A stretch of 64,000 bases of DNA. Source: Gemmatimonadota bacterium (GTDB lineage Bacteria > Gemmatimonadota > Gemmatimonadetes > Longimicrobiales > Gaopeijiaceae). The notes under the pieces were generated by a model. The model saw only the letters and a list, made by a program, of their open reading frames with translations. It searched no databases and had not been told where the DNA came from. Of the stretch, positions 25,976-34,347 are shown in pieces (positions within the stretch are counted from its first letter, which is position 1; each line of letters opens with the position of its first letter). The stretch is from the NCBI GenBank assembly GCA_022826565.1, contig JAJDUP010000035.1, forward strand, positions 310,001-374,000, in the 5' to 3' direction. The translations under genes and the position numbers were made by a program.

Positions 25976-26254
25976 TTAGTCCGATTCGTACCGCTCCACA
26001 GGGATCCCGGCCGATCTCGCGCGCATCCGGGCGGCATCGTACCAGGCCTGCATTGAGAGCAGCGTATCCATGTTCACCCCGAAAGCCTTCTCGATTCGCA
26101 GAGCCATCTCCGGCGACAACGCCGCGCGGCCATTCAGCAGGTCGGACAGGGTAGCACGCCGCACGCCAAGAATCGTCGCGGCCTTCGTCACGTTCAGGCC
26201 CAGTTCCTCAACGACTTCCGTGCGGATGAAGTCTCCGGGATGACACGGCGTCAT
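25976..26254 (-). CDS. HigA-family antitoxin, orphan
   Basis: 92 residues with the XRE helix-turn-helix of the HigA branch: HPGDFIRTEVVEELGLNVTK, ATILGVRRATLSDLLNGR, LRIEKAFGVNMDTLLSMQ, WYDAARMR. HigA normally binds its own promoter and neutralises a RelE-type HigB encoded just upstream. Here the gene upstream (26268-27287) is an exported HEAT-like protein, so no HigB is present. The ATG at 26254 is 13 bases past that gene's stop, and no terminator separates them. Confidence 0.88.
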   Translation of the reverse strand: MTPCHPGDFIRTEVVEELGLNVTKAATILGVRRATLSDLLNGRAALSPEMALRIEKAFGVNMDTLLSMQAWYDAARMRARSAGIPVERYESD

Positions 26255-26267
26255 TCTCACTGGGCGT

Positions 26268-27287
26268 TCAGTCTCGCTTCCCGTCAATCCACGCCCTCCA
26301 GGCCTCGACATCCGTTCCGAAGTCCTCACCGCTGACAGCTTGGAGGAATGCAATAGCCGGCTTGCGAGTGTACTCATGCTCCGCACCCGCATGTGCGAGC
26401 AGGTAGTCGGGGCCCTCGCGAATCAGCTGGTGCCCGAACTCCGGGTCGATGGCAGTAGCGACCAGGACTTCCAGAGTCTCCCTGAAGCCGAATGGATTGG
26501 TGCCCCCCAAGATCGCCGACAGAGGGGCGCGCGCGCCGGACCACTCAACGGGATTCCTCTTCTCCCTGGCCAGCCCCTGCAGCATGTACAGCGCCACAGA
26601 GCTGACTTGTGCGTGCTCATCGATCGCAGAACCCACAAGACCGTGCCACGACGTGTCTTCGTCCAGAAAGTTGCTCAGCACCAGCGTCGCGATCGCCCGC
26701 GAAGACCACGAGGCGTCCCTGTCCAGTACGTTGCGGGCGAGGCGGTGATCCTCTTCGCCGTCCGCACGCTTCACGAAATCCAACAAACGATCAAGGGTCT
26801 CGGGATTCGCACCCTCGCGTCTTGCAACCCTCCGAGGGCTATTGAAGAGCCTGAAGATGCCGCCACGCGAGTTCACCGCGCGAGCAGCCGCACGCAACGT
26901 GCGCACGTCCTCTCCGACGACTGCTTTCACCTCTTGCCAACTCTCCGGCAGAGCGACCGTTTCACTTCCCGCGACGCGATACCGGACCCGGGTGCTGTCT
27001 TCCACGCCGACAACGACGGTGTACAGGCTTCCGGATCCAACGTTCGAAAAGCCAAAAGCGCCCGCGTCGGCGAATCCGAGCTGTTCCTTCATGGCAACGG
27101 CACAGGCGCTGAAGGGACGGCCGGGGTTGACCTGCTGGATCGCGTCGAACAGCTCCTGGGCGTTCCAGTCCTGCAAGCCGATAAACTCGACGGGGCCCCT
27201 TGGCCCAGGGATCACCTGGGCCGTGCCCTGCGGCGCCGTCATCGCAAACAGCACGGCCAGACCGGAAACCGCATGCAGGATCTTCAT
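26268..27287 (-). CDS. Secreted HEAT-like hypothetical protein
   Basis: 339 residues from ATG 27287 with a signal peptide (MKILHAVSGLAVLFAMT, then APQGTAQ). I do not recognise a named family. The second half is alpha-helical with HEAT-like helices (LARNVLDRDASWSSRAIATL, SSVALYMLQGLAREKRN, RETLEVLVATAIDPEFG). It contains one internal cysteine (FSACAVAMK). It lies between the EEP lipoprotein and the orphan higA on the same strand. Confidence 0.7.
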   Translation of the reverse strand: MKILHAVSGLAVLFAMTAPQGTAQVIPGPRGPVEFIGLQDWNAQELFDAIQQVNPGRPFSACAVAMKEQLGFADAGAFGFSNVGSGSLYTVVVGVEDSTRVRYRVAGSETVALPESWQEVKAVVGEDVRTLRAAARAVNSRGGIFRLFNSPRRVARREGANPETLDRLLDFVKRADGEEDHRLARNVLDRDASWSSRAIATLVLSNFLDEDTSWHGLVGSAIDEHAQVSSVALYMLQGLAREKRNPVEWSGARAPLSAILGGTNPFGFRETLEVLVATAIDPEFGHQLIREGPDYLLAHAGAEHEYTRKPAIAFLQAVSGEDFGTDVEAWRAWIDGKRD

Positions 27288-27381
27288 GGGACTCCTATCC
27301 GCTCCAACTCGGGTTGCGTGGCAGCCGAACACGGCGACCGCATTCGCCTGGATTCTATCATGTCGATATGCACTTCTCAAC

Positions 27382-29001
27382 TCAACGCACCCGAAAGTCA
27401 ACAACCAACGGCAGATGATCCGACCTCTCCGTGTCCATCGTCCCTACCCCTAGTGCCTCCCCGGCGTCCGGCGCCAGATCAGCCGCGTCGAAAACGAAGG
27501 CCCTGTCGACCTCCAGCACCTCGCCGCGATACAGCGCGTAGTCCAGCCGTCCGGGGGAGAAGGGATCCTCGCGCCAAATGCCGCGCCAGGTCGCGAGTGA
27601 ACGGTCGCGCAGCCGCTCCAGCCGGGCGACCTCGAGAGCAGTCCCGTCCGGGCCCAGGCCGCGCCTCAGCTCATCCAACGGGCGGGTGGAGCCAACCAGA
27701 TTCAGGTCACCCGCGACCACCACGCCCGCGTTGGGCCGCCCGTCCACCGTAGCCGCGATGGCGCCATTAAGCGTCCGCGCCTGCAATTCACGCAGCCGGT
27801 CCCGCGGCGATCCGTCGTACCCCGCGCTCTGCAGGTCGACGGGCACGAAGAGGACATCGACTCCCTCGATGGTCACCCACGCTCCCGTGGCGGACACACC
27901 GCCCCTCGCTTCATTGCGCGCCAGCGCCGAGGGCGGTGGCATTCCTGGGGCTTCCGGTTCGTCGCCGACTTCATTCAGCCACTGCTCCAGCGTGCCCGGC
28001 GGGTGATCGATCCGCGCCATCGTGGGCTCGCCGCGGAGGCTCAGGCCCCTCGCGCCGACGGCCGTCCGCTGCCTGCCGCCGCCCTCAGCCAGGGACCAGA
28101 TCCAGACATCCTCGCCGGGTCCGAGGCCCTCGGCGAAGCGCGCCAGCTCCTCGAGCGTGACGGAGAAGTAGATCTCGTCAAGCAGCAGCACGTCAGGCCG
28201 TAGAGCACTGACAACCCGCTGAAACGCGTCCGCGTTGGTGTGGAAGCTCGAGTCGGAGACGTTCCAGGCGACGACGCGAAACGCGCCCGGTGACCTGGCC
28301 ACCGCGTCGGCGTCGAGCAGCGGTGGCGCCTCGCCGGCAGCGGTCGCGAGCCGATGCGTGAACAGCGGCGATTCATCCATCACCGCACCGGCACGCAGGT
28401 AGCGCAGCTGCCCAGCAACGGTGCCTCCCTGCTCGACCGCCAGGAGTTGCCCCGGCCCACCCGCGATCAGACCCCGGTCCAGCCGCAGCTCGAACCGGTC
28501 CGACGAGTGCGTCGGCGACACCACCAGCCCCGCGGAGCCAGCTGGCTCGACGTCCCTGGGACCGCCCTGGTCGATCCGGCGAATCCCGACTCCCGCACCG
28601 CGCGCGTCCGCCGACGGGTCGCTCTGGCGGGTGAGGATGACGGCCAGGTCCGCGCCGTCCACCCCGCCGTACGATCCACCCGTCCCAGAGTCCCCATCGA
28701 CGTCCAGCACGATCTCGACCGAGCCCCGCAGCCCCTGCACCGTCACCGTATCGCCCAGGCCGATCAGGAAGTGGAGGAAGCGGGGATCGTCCTGCACGGC
28801 AATCGTTCCGAGATCCACCGGCGAGCCCTCGGGGACATCGGCGGACCGATCAACTACCAACGGAGCGACGCCATCCCAGTCGTCGAACGATCCGTCGGTC
28901 CACACGCCCCGAGGCGACGCGATCGGATCGGGGGGACCGCAAGAGACCAGGACAATCAGGCCGGCGACACCGGCTGGAGCCGCTCGGGCAGCCGATTTCA
29001 C
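27382..29001 (-). CDS. Endonuclease/exonuclease/phosphatase-fold lipoprotein
   Basis: 539 residues. The lipobox LIVLVSC gives a lipidated Cys21. An N-terminal sugar-binding-like beta domain (FLHFLIGLGDTVTVQGLRGS, DVDGDSGTGG) is followed by an EEP domain: FRVVAWNV, RPDVLLLDEIYF, VVVAGDLNLVG and the C-terminal ERSDHLPLVVDF with the active-site Asp-His. Substrates could be nucleic acids, phospholipids or inositol phosphates; the exported lipoprotein form argues for an extracellular substrate. It follows the sterol desaturase by 22 bases in the minus-strand block. Confidence 0.85.
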   Translation of the reverse strand: MKSAARAAPAGVAGLIVLVSCGPPDPIASPRGVWTDGSFDDWDGVAPLVVDRSADVPEGSPVDLGTIAVQDDPRFLHFLIGLGDTVTVQGLRGSVEIVLDVDGDSGTGGSYGGVDGADLAVILTRQSDPSADARGAGVGIRRIDQGGPRDVEPAGSAGLVVSPTHSSDRFELRLDRGLIAGGPGQLLAVEQGGTVAGQLRYLRAGAVMDESPLFTHRLATAAGEAPPLLDADAVARSPGAFRVVAWNVSDSSFHTNADAFQRVVSALRPDVLLLDEIYFSVTLEELARFAEGLGPGEDVWIWSLAEGGGRQRTAVGARGLSLRGEPTMARIDHPPGTLEQWLNEVGDEPEAPGMPPPSALARNEARGGVSATGAWVTIEGVDVLFVPVDLQSAGYDGSPRDRLRELQARTLNGAIAATVDGRPNAGVVVAGDLNLVGSTRPLDELRRGLGPDGTALEVARLERLRDRSLATWRGIWREDPFSPGRLDYALYRGEVLEVDRAFVFDAADLAPDAGEALGVGTMDTERSDHLPLVVDFRVR

Positions 29002-29023
29002 GCCACTCTGCCTTCCAGGTCCA

Positions 29024-29905
29024 TCAATCGGAAGCCGTCCAACCGGGTGGCTTCACCAACACCCGCAGCTTGTTCCCCACCCCCTTCGTCAGGAAGATCT
29101 TGACGGCCAGCCGTTGAATCCCGTGCAGGAATACCCTGATCGGATTGTTCGAGTGGATCGGCTGATCGATGCCGTACCGGACCGGCTCGACCTCCGGTTC
29201 GAAGGTCCCGAACATGCGATCCCAGATGATCAGCATGCCGGCGTAGTTCTTGTCCCAGTACTGCAGGTTCGACCCATGGTGCACCCGGTGGTGAGAGGGC
29301 GTGTTGAAGAGGAACTCGACCGGTCGCGGCAGCTTTCGGATCGCCTCCGTGTGCAGGATTGCCTGAAACTGCTGCACCAGCACCTCGGACAACAGCACCA
29401 GGATCGGGTGGTAACCCAGCATGACGATGGGGAAGGAGAACAGGAGCGGGAACACCGCGTCCAGAGGACCGAAGCGGTAGGCCACCGACATGTTGAAGTG
29501 GGGCGAGCTGTGATGCACGGTGTGCGTGGCCCAACCAACTCCGATCCTGTGCATCATGCGGTGATCCCAGTAGTACATCAGATCCGTCAGCAGGACACAG
29601 GTCACGATGGTGACCCAGTTCAGCGACAGGTGGGCCAGGCTGAAGTTCGCGTAGATCCAGAAATAGAGCTTCGTGACGAAGAGGATGCCGAGGGCGTACT
29701 CGATGGCCACGAACGACACGAAGGTGATGACGTTGGCCGCCGAGTCCCCGATCACGTCGAAGCTCAGGCGTTTCAGGAAGGCATAGCGAATGAGTTCGCA
29801 GAAGAAGAAGGGGACGATCACGTACACCAGGCTCAGGTCGTTCAGGACGTAAAACCAGCCCAGCACGTTGTCCCAGTCGAGCGCCCTCGTGATCGCGTCG
29901 GTCAT
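29024..29905 (-). CDS. Sterol desaturase / fatty acid hydroxylase family membrane protein
   Basis: 293 residues with about four membrane segments. The di-iron histidine boxes are present: DHRMMHR (114-120), HTVHHSSPHFN (128-138) and SHHRVHHGSN (204-213). The family hydroxylates or desaturates lipid chains or sterols using O2. The ATG at 29905 overlaps the stop of the small membrane protein (ATGA), and a TetR regulator lies just upstream, so the trio looks like a regulated lipid-modification unit. The substrate is not predictable. Confidence 0.92.
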   Translation of the reverse strand: MTDAITRALDWDNVLGWFYVLNDLSLVYVIVPFFFCELIRYAFLKRLSFDVIGDSAANVITFVSFVAIEYALGILFVTKLYFWIYANFSLAHLSLNWVTIVTCVLLTDLMYYWDHRMMHRIGVGWATHTVHHSSPHFNMSVAYRFGPLDAVFPLLFSFPIVMLGYHPILVLLSEVLVQQFQAILHTEAIRKLPRPVEFLFNTPSHHRVHHGSNLQYWDKNYAGMLIIWDRMFGTFEPEVEPVRYGIDQPIHSNNPIRVFLHGIQRLAVKIFLTKGVGNKLRVLVKPPGWTASD

Positions 29906-30138
29906 GGCCCTTCATGCTCCTCGGGCACCTGGGCGTCGCCGTCCGCCGTACCCACGGCTTCGACGCCTCGGGCCGCCCCTTCGAGCTGGAACCGCGTGTG
30001 CTCCGCCGCCTCGTCAAACGCTCTGGAGTCCTCGTCGGAACTCGCCAGCCGCGCGGCCCCGGCCAAGACGGCCACGATGATTCCCGTGGTCAGCACTTGC
30101 GCCGGGAACGATAGTCTATTCGGTGTTCCACCTGACAC
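29902..30138 (-). CDS. Small single-span membrane protein
   Basis: 78 residues if begun at GTG 30138, which overlaps the TetR gene by 23 bases. A hydrophobic helix (PAQVLTTGIIVAVLAGAARL) is followed by an acidic, glutamate-rich tail (AFDEAAEHTRFQLEGAARG and DAQVPEEHEGP). There is no known family. The coding case rests on its position: its stop forms an ATGA overlap with the desaturase start, and the gap it fills would otherwise be empty. It may be an accessory subunit or simply a spurious frame. Confidence 0.5.
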   Translation of the reverse strand: MSGGTPNRLSFPAQVLTTGIIVAVLAGAARLASSDEDSRAFDEAAEHTRFQLEGAARGVEAVGTADGDAQVPEEHEGP

Positions 30139-30700
30139 GTTGGTCCGCCCTCGCGGCATCGGTTGACAGCCCGCTCCTGATGGTGTCCCAGACAAGATCC
30201 TGCGCCTGCAGCAGACCGATCTCTCCGTTGTCGACCGCCCGGCATGCCGCCCAGATCAGGGCGTCGATGCTAGCCGCGGCCCACGCCGCCGGAAAGTCCG
30301 GACGGATGAATCCCTCCTTCGCGGCGCCCCTGACCAGGTCCGTGAACTCGGACATCTGCCGCTCGTAGGCCGCGGCGATCTCCGGATCATCCTGGAGCTC
30401 GCCGATCGACTCCAGGAATCGAAACGACTCGCCCGCGCCAACCACCGCTTGCACGACCAGTCGCAGCGCTTCAGTCGCGCTGCGGGCCCGCGCCGACGCC
30501 TGCCGGGCCACCCTGTCCGTCTCGGCAACGGCTTGCCTGCCGAGCGCCTTGAGCAACCCGGCGCGGCTGTCAAAGTGACGGAATACCGTTGCACGCCCGA
30601 CCCGTGCTTCGGCCGCGATTTGTTCGACCGAAGCGTTCGGGTTCGCGGACAGCATCCTGCCCGCCGCCTCGAGGATTCGTTCCCTGGTCCCCAGTGCCAT
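30116..30700 (-). CDS. TetR-family transcriptional regulator
   Basis: 194 residues from ATG 30700. The N-terminal HTH is clear: RERILEAAGRMLSANPN, VEQIAAEARVGRATVFRHFD. The C-terminal ligand domain (ALRLVVQAVVGAGESFRFLE, WAAASIDALIWAACRAVDNG) is typical of the family. It begins 11 bases after the redoxin fusion gene and precedes the membrane protein and desaturase, so it may control the whole block. A dyad at 32663-32698 upstream of the fusion gene is a plausible target. Confidence 0.92.
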   Translation of the reverse strand: MALGTRERILEAAGRMLSANPNASVEQIAAEARVGRATVFRHFDSRAGLLKALGRQAVAETDRVARQASARARSATEALRLVVQAVVGAGESFRFLESIGELQDDPEIAAAYERQMSEFTDLVRGAAKEGFIRPDFPAAWAAASIDALIWAACRAVDNGEIGLLQAQDLVWDTIRSGLSTDAARADQRVRWNTE

Positions 30701-30711
30701 GACTTGAAATA

Positions 30712-32646
30712 TCACCCATCCGGCAACGGGCGGGAGTCGGCGTTGTACCAGGTTTCGTAGGACGCTTCGATCAAGTCCATCCGCCGCGACGGGTCATCGA
30801 GGACCACGCCCAGCCAGACCTCGGCCATCTCGTCCTCGCTCTGCCAGCCCCAGGCGATGTCCCGGGGCGGGTCGAAGGGGTTGTCCACGTTGCGGTCGGA
30901 GTTGTCCCAGACCCACCATGCGTCGATCCGCGAGCCCGCCGGGATGTGGAGCGGCGTGCGCAGGGAGTAGATGTTCTGCCAGCGCAGCCTCCAGTCCTCG
31001 ATGCCGAAGACCGGGTGTTCGCGACCGTCGGGGAAGGTCACCACCATCCGTGCCTTCGAGCCGGCGTAGTGCATGTGCGGCATTGCGTCTACGAGCCGGA
31101 AACCGACGGGAACGTCCATGTGGACGTGGCGCACGTACGCCGAATCGCCTGCCCGGATGTCCAGGTCCTGCGTGCCGATCAGGAGTCCGTCGATGTACTC
31201 GGGAGTCGGCCGGTCGGCGAAGTAGAAGCCGATGCGGCTCCGGTCGATGGTCGCCCGGCCGCTCAGCTTGTAGTGGACCTCGATCACGATGTCGCCGCCC
31301 CCCGGCAACCACAGGCCGACCCCCTCGGGGAGCGTGTACGGATCCGCTCCCGGAGCCCAGCCGCCGATCCCGTAGGACAGCTCGTCGGTGTTGTCGTAGG
31401 ACATGAACGAGCCGGTCCCGAAGACGGAGAACCCGGGTTCGTCGTCCTTTGCGTCCTCCCGTCTCGCCCGGCCGCTGTAGTCGGCGAAGAAATTGGCGTG
31501 GTGAACCACCGTGTGGTCGCCCGCCTGAAAGTCGATGGCCGTCACGGTCCGGTCCCGCTGGAGCCCGGACGGAATGACGAAGTAGCGGTAGATGTCGTCG
31601 CCCTCGGCGGGGACCTCGAACGGCTCGACCATCGACAGCATCAGGTCCGGCTCCCCGTGGCGCCACCCGGGATCGGGCAACCGGGGCTCCGGGGCATGGT
31701 GACCCGGCAGGCCCTCGGCCGCGTCGTTCGCCGCCCACTCCCGGAAGAGCTCGATCTGGGTATGCGACAGGTAGCGCTCTCCGCGGAAACGACCGTAACG
31801 GAGTTCGGAGCGCCACGGCGGCATGCGCCCTGCCGCAGTCGCACGCTCCAGCCTGCGGGCCCGCGTGGACGCCTGCTCGTGGGTGGACAGCGCAAACGGG
31901 GCGATGCCACCCGCCTGGTGGCACTCGACGCAGTTGGCGGCCAGTACCGGCGCGATGTCGCGGGCATAGGTGACCGTCCGCTCGCCGGCGCTGCCCCAGG
32001 GCACGACGCCGCACCCGACCGCGGCGGTCTCCCGAAGTTCGGCGCGCGGGTCGTGGACCGTGCTGAATGCTTCCCGGAGATGGTGGTTCCGGGCCGAGGG
32101 GAGCTGGTCAACCTCCACGTGCCGGTCGTCGATGCGCCCCCGGTACACCAGCCGGTCCGCATCGCTCACCACGAACGCCTCGGCGACCCTGACGGGTCCG
32201 AGACGCGCGGCAAGGTCGCCAGACGGGTCGAACAGAACCGGCGCTCGCAGGCCGTATTCGTCGCGGAGCGCCCGCGCATCCGACCATGTGCGGTCAGGAC
32301 TGGACACCACCACGTAGAAATCGATGCCCCTCGCTTCTGCCTCGGCGGCGAAGTCGTTCATCTCGGCCAGATAATCCGCCGACGCCGGACACTCGCCGTC
32401 CACGAACACCAGAGCGGCCGGACCCGCCCCGTTCTCGTCGCCCAGGGCGCGGATGTTCCCGTCAACGTCCAGGAAGCGGGCACCGATGATCTCGGCGGCC
32501 TCCCATTGCAGTGGCTCCGGCCGCACGTCGACCCCGGGGGGGCCGGCCAGCTCGATACAGGCCCCGACGGACACGACAGCCACCGCGCCCCACAGCATCA
32601 AGCGAGACGCGCACTCGCGCCATCCTGCACTTCTCGACTCGGACAT
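30712..32646 (-). CDS. Redoxin - cytochrome c - copper monooxygenase-like fusion lipoprotein
   Basis: 644 residues from ATG 32646 (MSESRSAGW). A hydrophobic N-terminus ends in a lipobox-like SVGAC (Cys30). Residues 45-200 form a thioredoxin/redoxin fold with a single active-site cysteine (VDGECPASADYLAEM, C86). A single c-type heme motif CVECH (239-243) follows, then a copper type II ascorbate-dependent monooxygenase-like region: DHTVVHHANFF (378-387), IVIEVHYKLSG and AMPHMHYAGSKARM, with histidines and methionine able to bind copper. Such fusions are known in environmental bacteria but their reaction is not established. The preceding gene is an FG-GAP/ASPIC lipoprotein. An upstream in-frame start near 32700 is unlikely because it overlaps a dyad. 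Confidence 0.85.
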   Translation of the reverse strand: MSESRSAGWRECASRLMLWGAVAVVSVGACIELAGPPGVDVRPEPLQWEAAEIIGARFLDVDGNIRALGDENGAGPAALVFVDGECPASADYLAEMNDFAAEAEARGIDFYVVVSSPDRTWSDARALRDEYGLRAPVLFDPSGDLAARLGPVRVAEAFVVSDADRLVYRGRIDDRHVEVDQLPSARNHHLREAFSTVHDPRAELRETAAVGCGVVPWGSAGERTVTYARDIAPVLAANCVECHQAGGIAPFALSTHEQASTRARRLERATAAGRMPPWRSELRYGRFRGERYLSHTQIELFREWAANDAAEGLPGHHAPEPRLPDPGWRHGEPDLMLSMVEPFEVPAEGDDIYRYFVIPSGLQRDRTVTAIDFQAGDHTVVHHANFFADYSGRARREDAKDDEPGFSVFGTGSFMSYDNTDELSYGIGGWAPGADPYTLPEGVGLWLPGGGDIVIEVHYKLSGRATIDRSRIGFYFADRPTPEYIDGLLIGTQDLDIRAGDSAYVRHVHMDVPVGFRLVDAMPHMHYAGSKARMVVTFPDGREHPVFGIEDWRLRWQNIYSLRTPLHIPAGSRIDAWWVWDNSDRNVDNPFDPPRDIAWGWQSEDEMAEVWLGVVLDDPSRRMDLIEASYETWYNADSRPLPDG

Positions 32647-32662
32647 GCGAACATCCTGGATA

Positions 32663-32698
32663 GATACGATTATGTCTTGAATGAGACTATAACGTATC
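32663..32698 (-). promoter_or_regulatory. 36-base dyad upstream of the redoxin fusion gene
   Basis: Outer arms GATACG / CGTATC and inner arms GTCT / AGAC are arranged symmetrically around TGAATG, with five AT-rich bases between the arms on each side. It lies 17 bases upstream of the fusion gene's ATG and covers the stop codon of the previous gene. Its size and AT-rich spacing look like a TetR-type operator; a TetR gene is in the same block. There is no T-tract, so it is a poor terminator. Confidence 0.5.
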
Positions 32699-34318
32699 AC
32701 TCACCTGCCGCACAATCAACCACCTGCCCCGGTAGTCGGGTGGGAAGACACCCTCCCGCACCACAGTCGACCTCACACCACCCGCGACATACGTCACGCG
32801 CACGTCCACCTGCTCCACACCCACCGGAATCCCGAAGTGCGCCGGCGTCGCTCCCTGCGAGCAATACCCGCCGCCGGTGTCGATCAGCCGGGTGCCCAGG
32901 ATCGCGCCGGTGTCGTGGTCCAGCAGCTGCACCTCGGCGCCTGGAACCATCGACCGCCCATCCGCACCCGTCGCCGCCACTTGCAGCGAACGCCCCGCCG
33001 CGTCGGCCGACAGCAGGTTGCGGTACAGGTGATGCGTCCCGCCGGTCTCGTCGTTGTTGGCGATCGACAGGTCGAGGTCGCCGTCCCGGTCGAAATCCGC
33101 CCACGCCACGCCGTGGCTCGGGCCATGCTCGAGCAGGTTCGCCGGAAGCGCATTCGTGAAGCTTCCACCGCCGTCGTTGATGAAGAGGTGGTCCTCCACC
33201 GCAGCGATCCCCGACAGGTACGAGGTGACGATCAGGTCGGGACGCGCGTCGTGGTCGACGTCCGCCCAGGCCGCTGTCGTCGAGTGGTAGTCGACGCCGA
33301 GTGTGGCGGGATCGGTGACGTCGGTGAAGGTGCCGTCGCCGTTGTTGCTCCACAGGATGTCCGGCCCGTACGTCGCGATGAAGAGATCGAGATCGCCGTC
33401 GTTGTCGTAGTCGGTAACCGCGGGGGCCACGCTGCCGTACTCCTCGCCGCGGTTCGGTTGATTCATGCCCAGCGCCGGCGCGACATCGACGAATGTGCCG
33501 TCGCCCTCATTGCGGAAGAAGGCATCCTCGTCGCCGTTCTGGTTGGAGACGTGGACATCGAGGTCGCCGTCGCGGTCGTAGTCGAACCACGCGACCCCGA
33601 CGGTGCGGCGAGGGTCGCCGATGCCGGACACGGCGGTGACGTCGGTGAAGGTCCAGGCCGGAGCGGCGGGGGCCGCGGAAGCGTCGGCCACCGACTGGGC
33701 CCCCGGCGCTCCATCGTTGCGGAAGAGCCGGTTGGGCTGGTCCCGCATGGCGACGAAGAGATCGAGGTCGCCGTCGCCGTCGTAGTCGATCCAGCTGGGC
33801 TGGCGTGTATTGCCCAGGAGATCCACGCCGAGCCCGAAAGTAACGTCCACGAAGATCTGATCATCGTTCCTGTAAAGGCGGTTCGGTGTGGCGGCCGTGG
33901 CGGAATGGCCAACGTAGAGGTCGAGATCGCCATCGCCGTCGTAGTCGCCCCACGCAGCCGCGCGCGTGTCCTCGATGTCCGCGAGGCCGAGCTCAGGCGC
34001 GACATCCACGAAGGTGCCGCCTTCGTTGCGATAGAGGTGGTTGGCCGAGTAGCGCATCCCGACGAAGAGGTCGAGGTCCCCGTCCCGGTCGAAGTCGGCC
34101 CACGCGTTGGGCTGGGCACCGGGGATGGCGAAGAGGTCGGGCTGGACGCGGTCGAAGGCGGGTGGGGACGACGGGCCCTCACCGGGGGCGCGGCAAGCCA
34201 CAAACACTGCAAGTGCAAGCGGGAGTGCCCGAAGTGCCGCACGGCCCGCCGGCAGCCGCGTGACCACCGGCCGCTTGCACCGATCCCCAACGACCTCATA
34301 ATCAACCCGGACTCTCAT
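32687..34318 (-). CDS. FG-GAP/VCBS repeat lipoprotein with ASPIC/UnbV end
   Basis: 543 residues. A lipobox-like LAVFVAC gives a lipid-anchored protein after a long basic N-terminus. It then carries seven or more FG-GAP calcium-binding blades with DxDxDGDxD cores: FDRDGDLDLFVG, YDGDGDLDLYVG, YDRDGDLDVHVS, YDNDGDLDLFIA and FDRDGDLDLSIA. The C-terminal part (LQVAATGADGRS, AEVQLLDHDTGAILG, VEQVDVRVTYVAGG) is the ASPIC/UnbV domain. It probably forms an integrin-like propeller at the outer membrane or cell surface. It heads the minus-strand block. Confidence 0.9.
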   Translation of the reverse strand: MRVRVDYEVVGDRCKRPVVTRLPAGRAALRALPLALAVFVACRAPGEGPSSPPAFDRVQPDLFAIPGAQPNAWADFDRDGDLDLFVGMRYSANHLYRNEGGTFVDVAPELGLADIEDTRAAAWGDYDGDGDLDLYVGHSATAATPNRLYRNDDQIFVDVTFGLGVDLLGNTRQPSWIDYDGDGDLDLFVAMRDQPNRLFRNDGAPGAQSVADASAAPAAPAWTFTDVTAVSGIGDPRRTVGVAWFDYDRDGDLDVHVSNQNGDEDAFFRNEGDGTFVDVAPALGMNQPNRGEEYGSVAPAVTDYDNDGDLDLFIATYGPDILWSNNGDGTFTDVTDPATLGVDYHSTTAAWADVDHDARPDLIVTSYLSGIAAVEDHLFINDGGGSFTNALPANLLEHGPSHGVAWADFDRDGDLDLSIANNDETGGTHHLYRNLLSADAAGRSLQVAATGADGRSMVPGAEVQLLDHDTGAILGTRLIDTGGGYCSQGATPAHFGIPVGVEQVDVRVTYVAGGVRSTVVREGVFPPDYRGRWLIVRQVSDTL

Positions 34319-34347
34319 TCTGCACCTCCTGGAAGGCGGACGGCGAC

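Noticed and set aside
30946..33159. Plus-strand open frame of 737 codons
   Set aside because: Antisense to the redoxin fusion and FG-GAP genes; composition typical of a shadow frame.
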